Source: Ruminococcaceae bacterium UBA1691 (GTDB taxonomy: Bacteria; Bacillota; Clostridia; Oscillospirales; Acutalibacteraceae). Taken from it: a stretch of DNA of 8,007 nucleotides. The notes under the pieces are model-generated. The model worked only from the letters and a program-made list of their open reading frames with translations. It was not told the origin of the DNA and searched no databases. The DNA lies in the NCBI GenBank assembly GCA_002320555.1, contig DCJV01000079.1:1-8007 (forward strand). Direction: 5' to 3'. The first letter of the stretch is position 1. Every line of letters starts with the position of its first letter. Below are positions 1 to 6,277 of this stretch, piece after piece. The translations under genes and the position numbers were made by a program.

Positions 1-134
1 ATCTTGCCGCTGCCGAAGTGCCGTGCGCGGGGGCCGTGGGGGATAGGAGCGAATTCATCCATCAATGCATCGCCTTTGCGGTGCGGCATTTGCCGGGGAC
101 GGATAACACCGGCCCGTTCGCTTCGAATTGGCAT
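1..134 (-). CDS. Possible 5' part of an unidentified gene, cut by the window edge
   Basis: An open frame on the minus strand begins at ATG 134-132 and stays open to the window edge, giving 44 residues rich in Arg, His and Pro (it starts MPIRSERAGV and contains MDEFAPIPHG). I do not recognise it. In-frame ATGs at 89 and 62 are alternative starts. No convincing Shine-Dalgarno site precedes any of them; the best is a weak AAAGG 11 nt before the ATG at 62. It lies just beyond the hairpin that appears to end the GH18 operon, so it would be a separate unit. The plus-strand frame across the same bases gives Cys/Arg-rich, low-complexity protein and looks non-coding. The region may equally be non-coding. 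Confidence 0.2.
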   Translation of the reverse strand, partial: MPIRSERAGVIRPRQMPHRKGDALMDEFAPIPHGPRARHFGSGK

Positions 135-151
135 ATCAAATAGTTTTGAAA

Positions 152-173
152 GGGCCGGCGAAATAGCCGACCC
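152..173 (-). terminator. Probable terminator after the GH18 gene
   Basis: Read on the minus strand, an 8-nt arm GGGTCGGC (173-166), a 6-nt loop and the arm GCCGGCCC (159-152) form an 8-bp stem with one G-T pair. The stem is followed by TTTC and then an A/T-rich stretch. It begins 18 nt past the GH18 stop, a typical place for an operon terminator. The U-tract is short, so it may be weak. On the plus strand the stem has one C-A mismatch but is followed by a richer T region. Confidence 0.5.
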
Positions 174-191
174 TGTTTGTTTTCGATCTTT

Positions 192-1745
192 TTATTTTGC
201 CTCCGCCCTGTAATTCGCTACGCGCTGCTCCAGCGTTTTCTCTATTGCCAGCGTCAGAGAATTCGGATGGTCCATTGGCAGATCGCAGTCCATATGGAAA
301 ATCATCAGTCCGCCGATGCCGAGGCTGATAGCATACGCCGTTTTATCCGCAATCATGGAAGGGCTGTTGTAATAATCGTCAATCGTCACCGGATTGCCCG
401 CCTCATCCGTATAGGCGCCAGGGAAGGCATTGAGCCAGTACGCGTCCGGCTCGTTGCCAACCTGGCTCCAGGTAGGCCAGTATGCACCGCCGTCCGTCGG
501 GCGGCCATAATAGGGCAGGCCGAGGTTGAACAGCTCGCGGGGGTATTGTAGGCCGTTGAAATAGCGCATCGGGTTGTATGCGCCGGTCATGAAGGTGGAA
601 TGGCAGCCATCGTCGTCAAACAGATCATAGGACATCACATGCACCTCATCAATGGCACGCATCGCGCTGCGGCTAAAGCCTACGCCCCAGTTTGCCAGCG
701 CCACGCCGATAGTCACGCTGTCGCCAAATGCGCGGTCAAAGGCCTTGTCGAGCTTTTTGATGAACTCGCCGTAAAGCCTCCACTGTACATTCTGATCCGG
801 GTATTCCCAGTCGAAATCTACGCCGTCCAGGCCAAATTCCTTCACAAAAGCAACGATATTCTCAACCAGCGTATCCATATGCTCCTCAAGGGATTTTGCC
901 GTGATCTCGCTATTGCCCGGGCAAAGGATCGTAGCCGTGATGCGCACATCCGTTTTGATATCGCGCGCGTCGAACACCTCGTGCAGCGCCGCGATTTCAC
1001 GCCGGAGATCGTCCGCACCGTCGCGGATGTGGATGATGCCATCCGTCGTCCAGTCCACGCCGTTGAAGAGAATCACCTCGTTGATGACCTCGAAATAGCG
1101 GGAATAGGTTTTCATTTCCTGATAAGCTTCCCTGTACTGCGCGCTATCCTCGCCATAGGCCTCTTTCATTTGCCGAACCTTGTCGGTGATCTTCCAGGTC
1201 TTATTAAAATCAATGCGCTTATAGGCCGCGATGCGCAGAGGCTCGTCAAGCTCTTTAGGCGCAATATTGTAGATCTCCATCTCCTGCAGGCGGAAGGTCC
1301 CCACTTGCCCACGCACGACAAGGCGCACCCGTTGCGTAGTGACAGGGTCAAAGGTACAGAATCGATAAGTTTCGATGCGGTCACTTTTGAAGAAATCGAC
1401 CCACTGGCCGTTTTCATACTTCTGCAGGGCAAAAGCCTTCACGCTCGTGGTGAGTTCCCGCAGGACCACCGTATTAAAGGTGACCGGCTCCAGGAACCGC
1501 AGCTCCACATAGGCGCCCTCCTGCTGGCCCGAGGACCAGTAGGTTTCGACCTTGCCGTCCGTTAAAAATTTTGCATCCGCAATCTTAGACCCGCTCTGAT
1601 CCGCAACAATGGCCTGGGGCGCGAGATTCGGCTCTTTGATCACATTCTTCATCGGGTTGACGCTCACGCCGAACAGGCCCAGTATAAACTGAACGGCGCA
1701 TACCACCAGCGCAATGATACGCCGAATCATCAGATAACATTTCAT
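192..1745 (-). CDS. Membrane-anchored GH18 glycosidase with F5/8C (discoidin-like) domain
   Basis: The 517-residue protein starts with a basic stretch (MKCYLMIRR) and a hydrophobic segment at about 10-28. There is no good lipobox or AxA signal-peptidase site, so a signal anchor with the enzyme outside the membrane is likely. Residues about 40-160 look like an F5/8 type C, carbohydrate-binding domain. Residues about 170-500 are a GH18 barrel. The catalytic signature is D307-G-V-D310-F-D312-W-E314, with E314 the proton donor, followed by MSYD at 371-374. GH18 enzymes hydrolyse beta-1,4 GlcNAc linkages by substrate-assisted catalysis (chitin, N-glycan cores, some peptidoglycan-like polymers); the substrate here cannot be read from sequence. 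The last barrel strand reads GGLMIFHMDCD (478-488), with Phe where chitinases usually have the Trp that floors subsite -1. It is the last gene of the operon, 11 nt after the HAD stop, with a purine-rich GGGGGAG site before the ATG. An ATG at codon 6 is possible but would shorten the basic leader. Confidence 0.88.
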   Translation of the reverse strand: MKCYLMIRRIIALVVCAVQFILGLFGVSVNPMKNVIKEPNLAPQAIVADQSGSKIADAKFLTDGKVETYWSSGQQEGAYVELRFLEPVTFNTVVLRELTTSVKAFALQKYENGQWVDFFKSDRIETYRFCTFDPVTTQRVRLVVRGQVGTFRLQEMEIYNIAPKELDEPLRIAAYKRIDFNKTWKITDKVRQMKEAYGEDSAQYREAYQEMKTYSRYFEVINEVILFNGVDWTTDGIIHIRDGADDLRREIAALHEVFDARDIKTDVRITATILCPGNSEITAKSLEEHMDTLVENIVAFVKEFGLDGVDFDWEYPDQNVQWRLYGEFIKKLDKAFDRAFGDSVTIGVALANWGVGFSRSAMRAIDEVHVMSYDLFDDDGCHSTFMTGAYNPMRYFNGLQYPRELFNLGLPYYGRPTDGGAYWPTWSQVGNEPDAYWLNAFPGAYTDEAGNPVTIDDYYNSPSMIADKTAYAISLGIGGLMIFHMDCDLPMDHPNSLTLAIEKTLEQRVANYRAEAK

Positions 1746-1756
1746 CTCTTCTCCCC

Positions 1757-2437
1757 CTACTCATTCATGGGAAAGTCTCCTCCATCCAATCCCATCACAA
1801 TGTTCCAAAGCTGATCCGGGGTATCCACCAGAAAGTCCGCCCCGGCCTCCTCCAGCACGCAGCGATCACGAAAGCCCCAGGTAACGCCCGCGCAGGGCAG
1901 ACCCGCATTGTGGGCCGTCTGCACGTCCACATCCGAATCCCCGGTATACAGCGCCGTTTTTGCGTCTGCACCGAGAAAGCGCAGTGCCTCCAGCACACTG
2001 TCCGGAGCGGGCTTGCGGCGTACGCCTGCACGCTCTCCAATGGCAACATCCATCCAAGCACCAAAATGTGCATCAGAAAGCTGTTTGACCGCGCCGTCAT
2101 ATTTATTCGAAACGACGGCGCACTGCGCACCGTTTTTATGTAGGGCTTCCAAAAGCGGCAAGATCCCCTCATACGGTCGCGTTTTGCAGCACATCAGCTT
2201 CCCATAATACTCCTTGAATAATACAAAGCAGCGCTCAATCGCCGCTTCATCCGTCCCCGCAGGGACGGCCCGCTCAATGAGCAAATGCACTCCGTTTCCC
2301 ACGAAACGGCGCACCTCCTCACGGGAGCGCTCCGGATACCCACAATCACGCAGGGCAGCGTTTGTACTGTCCGCCAGATCGTCGAGGGTATCGAGCAGAG
2401 TCCCATCCATGTCAAAAACAACCGTTTGATAGCGCAT
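1757..2437 (-). CDS. HAD-family phosphatase, phosphoglycolate phosphatase-like
   Basis: This HAD-superfamily hydrolase has a helical C1-type cap and resembles Gph/PpaX enzymes, which dephosphorylate 2-phosphoglycolate, pyrophosphate or small sugar phosphates. Numbering from the upstream ATG at 2449, all four HAD motifs are present: D13-M-D15-G-T (nucleophile D13), S114 in VVSNK, K146 in RRKPAPD, and G170-D171-S-D-V-D175 for magnesium. Two starts compete. AAAGGA directly abuts the ATG at 2449, while the ATG at 2437 lies 12 nt beyond it and gives the family-typical MRYQTVVFDMDGTLLDT, so I chose 2437 (226 residues; 230 from 2449). It sits between the alpha-galactosidase and GH18 genes with short gaps and is surely cotranscribed. 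It may dephosphorylate a sugar phosphate of that pathway, but general metabolite clean-up is as likely; sequence alone cannot give the substrate. Confidence 0.9.
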   Translation of the reverse strand: MRYQTVVFDMDGTLLDTLDDLADSTNAALRDCGYPERSREEVRRFVGNGVHLLIERAVPAGTDEAAIERCFVLFKEYYGKLMCCKTRPYEGILPLLEALHKNGAQCAVVSNKYDGAVKQLSDAHFGAWMDVAIGERAGVRRKPAPDSVLEALRFLGADAKTALYTGDSDVDVQTAHNAGLPCAGVTWGFRDRCVLEEAGADFLVDTPDQLWNIVMGLDGGDFPMNE

Positions 2438-2470
2438 TTTGATCGTCATTCCTTTATAAAAAGCGTTTTC

Positions 2471-4150
2471 TCAGAATTCGCCCTCAAGGAGCTCACCGTC
2501 TGTAATATGGAACCGCAAGTGCTTCTCTGTCCCGTCCTCCAGGAAACGGATATCGATGATGTCCTTTTTCACATATTCCGCGCTGAGCACTTGGGTCTCA
2601 CTCTCCTTCAGAGTATCCCGGAAGACCTCCATCTGCTCCGCATCATAGCGATCAACATTGTCGGAGGTAAAGAGGAGATTGCCGAAAATCTTGTTGACCT
2701 TCGCGATCATTTTCCGCTGGGTCATGTTGAGATAGATATTGTAGTCGCGCAGCAGGAAAACATCAGGGTCGTTGCAGAAAGCGCGCCCGCCGAGCTGACG
2801 GCGGAAAATCGTATTATTGACCGCGTTCTTTGTTGTCGCGTCCTCACGGTGGGTCAGATAGCCGTGCAGGGTGGGCTTCCAGTCGAGGCAGACGTCCGCG
2901 CCGATGCGGCAGAAATCCACCTTGCCATAGCACGGAGCGAGCGGTACGCCGCAGCCCAAGATGAGCTTATCGCCCACACAGTCGCGGATAAAATCCATCG
3001 CCTCGCACATGAGCTGCCCGCGGGATTTGTTATACTGCGGCAGGATGCATGCGGCATAGAGAAAATCGAGCTTGACCATATCGTATCCCCAGTCATTGAG
3101 GATCACGTTGAAACAATTGCGGATATACTGGGCCGCTTCCGGATTGTTAAAATCGATGGCATAGAAACCGCCCCAATTGCGGCCCGCGACCACTGGCTTG
3201 CCTTTTTCATTTTTAATCAGCCATTCCGGATGCTTCTCGGCAATGGTCGAATGGTATTCGCAGCTGAACGGCGCAAGCCAGAGACCCGCGAGCATCCCCT
3301 TTTCGTGGATTCTGTCGGCAATATCCTTCATGCCATTCGGGAATTTCTCCGGATCTATGCTCAGCCAGTCGCCCACAGCGGTCTGATAGCCGTCGTCAAT
3401 CTGGAAAAGATCAATCTGCTCCGGCACCTTCGCCAGCGCTTCCAAATCGTCCATGACGACTGTTTCATTGATATTCTGATAATATTGATACCATGTGGTA
3501 TAGCCGCACTTATGCTGCACTTTAGGCTTTGGAATCTCCATGAGCTGGAAATAACGGTCAAAGACCTCATCGAAACCGCCGCGCAGGTGGACGATATCGA
3601 TCGCGTCATACGGCTGCTCCATTACAACGCCTTCCAGATCCTTTTCTACGATGAGCAGATTGCGGTTGCAGTCGAAATTGAAAACCGTGTAGCCGCTGCG
3701 CTCGCTCATAGAGCCGAACAGGTCGACAATCTCCCCATTGCGCACATAGGAATAGGAATATCCATGGAAAACGCCGCTTTCCTTCGGATACTCGTGGAAG
3801 GTGTAGTCGCCGGACTTATCAAGGCTCATCTCCTTAATCCACTGCCTGCTCAGCGGGCTCAGGTGTGCCATCCGGTCCGTCACGAAATACTCCTTGCTGT
3901 CTGTCCAGGACTGATAGCCATTGACAAAGACGCGGCTGTCCGCCTGATACGGATAATGAAATACCATTTCAAACTGCGTAAAGGATACGGGCTCCTTCGG
4001 TAAAATCCGGACATGAACGCGCCCTTTGTCATATTGTGTCATGAGGGAAAAATACTCCGTTTCAAAGGGTTGCTGCGCTTGAGCTTTCCCGCACGTGCGG
4101 TGCAGTTGACCATCGGCGATATAGGTGAGCTGGAACCTGCATTCCTTCAT
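2471..4150 (-). CDS. GH36 alpha-galactosidase, cytoplasmic
   Basis: The 559-residue protein belongs to glycoside hydrolase family 36 and should release terminal alpha-galactose from melibiose- or raffinose-type sugars or other alpha-galactosides with retention of configuration. A beta-sandwich N-terminal part (about 1-205, with NGYQSW at 77-82) precedes a TIM barrel. Barrel motifs are YTTWYQYY (217-224), LFQIDDGYQ (248-256), GLWLAPF (289-295) and YDMVKLDF (356-363), whose D362 is the expected nucleophile. D419 in RIGADV is the expected acid/base, 57 residues later; the Thermotoga maritima GH36 enzyme has a similar gap. The length also fits that short GH36 type rather than the roughly 720-residue type. 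There is no signal peptide, so it acts in the cytoplasm on imported sugar. The start is supported by GGGAG (4164-4160) 9 nt upstream of the ATG. It is the first gene of a three-gene operon. Exact substrate is uncertain. Confidence 0.92.
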   Translation of the reverse strand: MKECRFQLTYIADGQLHRTCGKAQAQQPFETEYFSLMTQYDKGRVHVRILPKEPVSFTQFEMVFHYPYQADSRVFVNGYQSWTDSKEYFVTDRMAHLSPLSRQWIKEMSLDKSGDYTFHEYPKESGVFHGYSYSYVRNGEIVDLFGSMSERSGYTVFNFDCNRNLLIVEKDLEGVVMEQPYDAIDIVHLRGGFDEVFDRYFQLMEIPKPKVQHKCGYTTWYQYYQNINETVVMDDLEALAKVPEQIDLFQIDDGYQTAVGDWLSIDPEKFPNGMKDIADRIHEKGMLAGLWLAPFSCEYHSTIAEKHPEWLIKNEKGKPVVAGRNWGGFYAIDFNNPEAAQYIRNCFNVILNDWGYDMVKLDFLYAACILPQYNKSRGQLMCEAMDFIRDCVGDKLILGCGVPLAPCYGKVDFCRIGADVCLDWKPTLHGYLTHREDATTKNAVNNTIFRRQLGGRAFCNDPDVFLLRDYNIYLNMTQRKMIAKVNKIFGNLLFTSDNVDRYDAEQMEVFRDTLKESETQVLSAEYVKKDIIDIRFLEDGTEKHLRFHITDGELLEGEF

Positions 4151-4184
4151 TGCGAAAATCTCCCGTCTGGTTTATTCTATAATG

Positions 4185-4205
4185 GGCATTGCATTCGTAA
4201 ATGCC
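4185..4205. promoter_or_regulatory. Inverted repeat in the leader of the alpha-galactosidase operon, possible operator
   Basis: GGCATT (4185-4190) and AATGCC (4200-4205) are exact inverted repeats. A second nested pair, GCATT (4191-4195) and AATGC (4200-4204), is spaced by CGTA. Counted from the predicted start near 4217, the element lies at about +12 to +32, where repressors of sugar operons often bind. It could also be a small hairpin in the leader RNA. No regulator gene is in the window, so the role is inference. Confidence 0.35.
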
Positions 4206-4223
4206 ACCTCTTTTAGTATTTCT

Positions 4224-4251
4224 ATTATACCTTTTTTTCATGCCCTGTAAA
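4224..4251 (-). promoter_or_regulatory. SigA-type promoter of the alpha-galactosidase operon
   Basis: On the minus strand TTTACA (4251-4246, 5 of 6 consensus) is separated by 16 nt from a perfect TATAAT (4229-4224). The spacer carries an A-tract. The expected start is near 4217, leaving a leader of about 67 nt before the ATG at 4150. Confidence 0.75.
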
Positions 4252-4294
4252 GCATCATTCTACCGTAAAATCTTGAATCTTTATCGGAATTCGA

Positions 4295-4323
4295 TTGAAA
4301 AAACGGAAGAATTCTTTTATAAT
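4295..4323 (+). promoter_or_regulatory. SigA-type promoter of the PRTase-like gene
   Basis: TTGAAA (4295-4300, 5 of 6 consensus), an optimal 17-nt spacer and a perfect TATAAT (4318-4323) predict a start near 4330. That leaves a leader of about 50 nt containing the strong ribosome binding site AAGGAGG (4365-4371). The gene should be well expressed and independent of the divergent sugar operon. Confidence 0.8.
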
Positions 4324-4379
4324 AAAATGGAAAGTACGGGGCAGACCCGCCCTTTCCAGTTGAAAAGGAGGAATTGCAC

Positions 4380-5030
4380 ATGGACAATATGGAAAGCAGA
4401 GCATTTATCGTCAAATCGGAATCCAATCCACGCATTGAGATCAAAGCAGTTCCAGGTCATTTTGTCACCGGCCATTCCCACATCAATTATTATCTGAATA
4501 TCACGAAAGTCAAGCATGAGCATGCGATGGCACGTGACGCGGCGGCGCTGCTCGCCGCTCCTTATCTCCATTTCGAAATTATTGACACGATTGTCTGTAT
4601 GGAGGGCAGCGAGGTTCTTGGCGCTTTCCTAGCCAGGGAGCTTACGAAATCCGGCATGCGCTCCATTAATCAGGGCAGCAGCTTGTTTGTCATCTCCCCG
4701 GAATACGATGCCAACGGGCAGATGTTTTTTCGCGAGAATCTTCAGCCCATGGTTGCGGATAAAAGCGTCCTGCTGCTGATTTCCACTGTATCGACCGGCA
4801 AGACCATCCGGCGCGCGCTTGACTGCATCCGCTATTTTGGTGGGCGCACGTGCGGAATCGCCGCAGTTTTCAGCGCTATCCCATCAGTTGAAAATATTGA
4901 GATCCAGGCACTCTTTACGGCGAAGAATCTGCCGGACTATGAATCCCATTCCACTGGGGACTGCCCGGACTGCAAGGCCCACCGGCCGATCGACGCAATG
5001 GTCAATAGCTTCGGGTATTCGAAGCTATAG
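4380..5030 (+). CDS. Orotate phosphoribosyltransferase-like protein with altered PRPP loop
   Basis: The 216-residue protein has a type I phosphoribosyltransferase fold. The flexible-loop part of the core includes DTIVCMEGSEVLGAFLA (69-85). The PRPP-loop strand is VLLLISTVSTGKT (130-142). Active enzymes of this fold normally have two acidic residues (ED or DD) in the loop, binding the ribose hydroxyls of PRPP; here they are S135 and T136, while TGKT remains. A C-terminal CPDC (195-198) resembles the CPLC of the PyrE encoded at 6278-6859, suggesting the two are distant paralogs. I recall similar proteins in Clostridia annotated as orotate phosphoribosyltransferase. With the acidic pair gone, catalysis is doubtful and a sensing or accessory role is possible. 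There is no DNA-binding domain like that of PurR. ATG 4380 is chosen because AAGGAGG lies 8 nt upstream; the in-frame TTG at 4374 is only 2 nt from it. It is monocistronic. Confidence 0.85.
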   Translation: MDNMESRAFIVKSESNPRIEIKAVPGHFVTGHSHINYYLNITKVKHEHAMARDAAALLAAPYLHFEIIDTIVCMEGSEVLGAFLARELTKSGMRSINQGSSLFVISPEYDANGQMFFRENLQPMVADKSVLLLISTVSTGKTIRRALDCIRYFGGRTCGIAAVFSAIPSVENIEIQALFTAKNLPDYESHSTGDCPDCKAHRPIDAMVNSFGYSKL

Positions 5031-5044
5031 GCCCCTTTTCGATA

Positions 5045-5092
5045 CACGTCAAAATCCCCGCACCGGAAAACCGGTGCGGGGATTTTGACGTG
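5045..5092. terminator. Bidirectional Rho-independent terminator, perfect 22-bp stem
   Basis: The arms 5045-5066 and 5071-5092 are perfectly complementary around an AAAA loop. The inner 12 bp are GC-rich (TCCCCGCACCGG with its partner), flanked by AAAA on the left and TTTT on the right. RNA from either strand therefore has a GC stem followed by U residues. It lies between the convergent stops of the PRTase-like gene (5030) and the Nudix gene (5129) and should end both transcripts. Confidence 0.9.
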
Positions 5093-5128
5093 CGGTTTCC
5101 ACTGGTGGCACGGTGGGCGCGGTTCCGG

Positions 5129-5542
5129 TCACAGCAGACCTTCGGCCTTTGCCGTTTGCATCAAAACCGGGGTGATCTCCGGGTATGTAAGCTCCGGCGG
5201 CAGCTGCTCAAAAAAGGCAATCTCTTTCATTTCGCTTTCCGGCAGTGCGCCGATCTCATCGATCTCAGCGATGAATACAACCCCGTTCCCCCAGGCATTC
5301 GCATCGCCTGCCCGGTAGTCGAAGGCCGGATGAATCCGATATTTTACAGCGCCCGATTCCTCATACAGCTCCCTTCCAGCGGCCTCCAGCGGCGTTTCTC
5401 CGCTCTCGATATGACCGCCCTGCGTTTCCCATGTGGCGCGCGCCTTATGGCGGCTCAGCATCAGCCTGCCGCCATAGACCGATAAAACCACAACGTATCG
5501 ATAGGCACCCAGCGTATTGAGCGGATATGTTTCACAGCGCAC
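5129..5542 (-). CDS. Nudix hydrolase (MutT-like)
   Basis: The 137-residue protein is a single Nudix domain. The signature is complete: G43, E49, R57-E58-L59, E61-E62, G64-A65 match G-x5-E-x7-R-E-U-x-E-E-x-G-U, and WETQGGHIE precedes it. Nudix enzymes cleave nucleoside diphosphates linked to another group. MutT/YtkD-like members remove oxidised nucleotides such as 8-oxo-dGTP; the exact substrate cannot be decided here. The start is GTG at 5542, supported by AGAAGGG 8 nt upstream. It is the last gene of the pyrE operon, 33 nt after the radC stop, and is followed by the bidirectional terminator. No signal peptide, so cytoplasmic. Confidence 0.9.
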   Translation of the reverse strand: MRCETYPLNTLGAYRYVVVLSVYGGRLMLSRHKARATWETQGGHIESGETPLEAAGRELYEESGAVKYRIHPAFDYRAGDANAWGNGVVFIAEIDEIGALPESEMKEIAFFEQLPPELTYPEITPVLMQTAKAEGLL

Positions 5543-5575
5543 TCACCTATCCCTTCTTTCAATGTATATGGATCT

Positions 5576-6268
5576 TCAAGAAAAAATCGGCGCAAATTTT
5601 TCGCAGTCCGCCATTGAAAAATACTCTCCGTCTGCCACAATGATATGGTCGTAAAGCTTGATGTCCATCGAACGCAGCAGCCGCGCCAGCGCGCGCGTCG
5701 TCTCCACGTCTGACTGGGACGGAACGGGGATGCCATTGGGGTGGTTATGCCCCAGGATAACACAGGAAGCGTTATGCCGCAGCGCCGTTTCGACAATCCT
5801 GCGGTTGCTGATATCCACCATCGACTGCGTCCCCTCAGAAATAACCGCGCAATGCTGCACTCTGCCCCTATTATCCATGCATAAAAGAAGGACCCGCTCC
5901 ACGGTGACCCCATTGAATTTGGAAACCAGCAGTTCCCCGCAGGTTTGCGATGAGGTCACATCGATGCCTCTGCGTACACGGTCCTCCAGATAGCGGCGGT
6001 TGACCGCTGGAATCAGCTTGATCAGGGCGGCCGTATTCAGCCCAACGCCCTCCACCTTGACCAGGTCCTCGACCGACGCCTCAAACACGGCGGAAAGGGA
6101 ACCAAACGTATCGATCAGGCGGTGCGCTGTTTCATTGGTGTCCTGCCGCGGAATGGAATAAAAAAGCAAAAGCTCCAATACGTTATGCGACTCAAACTGC
6201 TCCAGGCCCTCCCGCAGGAATCGTTTCCTCAGCCGCTCGCGGTGGCCTACATGCATCCCCTTCTCCAT
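5576..6268 (-). CDS. radC: RadC family protein with JAMM/MPN+ domain
   Basis: The 230-residue protein has the two-part RadC layout. The N-terminal helical region (HVGHRERLRKRFLREGL, then a helix-hairpin-helix around KVEGVGLNTAALIKL at 71-85) is in the form common in Clostridia. A C-terminal MPN+/JAB domain follows from about residue 103. The metal-site motif H-x-H-x7-S-x2-D is intact as HNHPNGIPVPSQSD (H174, H176, S184, D187). The family name is historical: the original E. coli radC mutation was traced to recG, and the true function is unsettled; the domain resembles zinc metalloproteases of the JAMM group. It starts 9 nt after the pyrE stop, so it is translated from the pyrE transcript. The ATG at 6268 has only a weak GGAAGAAG site 12 nt upstream; the ATG at 6256 is a second option, with purine-rich sequence directly against it. 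Confidence 0.92.
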   Translation of the reverse strand: MEKGMHVGHRERLRKRFLREGLEQFESHNVLELLLFYSIPRQDTNETAHRLIDTFGSLSAVFEASVEDLVKVEGVGLNTAALIKLIPAVNRRYLEDRVRRGIDVTSSQTCGELLVSKFNGVTVERVLLLCMDNRGRVQHCAVISEGTQSMVDISNRRIVETALRHNASCVILGHNHPNGIPVPSQSDVETTRALARLLRSMDIKLYDHIIVADGEYFSMADCEKFAPIFS

Positions 6269-6277
6269 CGCGGGGGC

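Noticed and set aside
4..213. Plus-strand open frame at the window start
   Set aside because: The product is Cys/Arg-rich without a domain, lacks a ribosome binding site, and overlaps the terminator hairpin and the end of the GH18 gene.
600..1565. A 321-codon open frame on the plus strand, antisense to the GH18 gene
   Set aside because: The opposite strand encodes clear GH18 motifs; this frame has no ribosome binding site and no recognisable domain.
2285..4003. A 572-codon open frame on the plus strand, antisense to the alpha-galactosidase and HAD genes
   Set aside because: It lies opposite two proteins with intact catalytic motifs, has no recognisable domain, and its Ile/Ala/Leu-rich product is what the complement of GC-biased third positions gives.
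4178..4183. A perfect TATAAT on the plus strand in the alpha-galactosidase leader
   Set aside because: The nearest -35-like hexamer (TTGCGA, 4150-4155) is 22 nt away and only 4 of 6; the plus-strand gene has a much better promoter at 4295-4323.
4374..4379. Upstream TTG start for the PRTase-like gene
   Set aside because: It lies 2 nt from the AAGGAGG site; the ATG at 4380 has the correct 8-nt spacing.
4151..4379. A CcpA catabolite-control site near the sugar operon promoter
   Set aside because: The best candidate, around TGTAAAGCATCATT on the plus strand, misses four of the fixed positions of the cre consensus.
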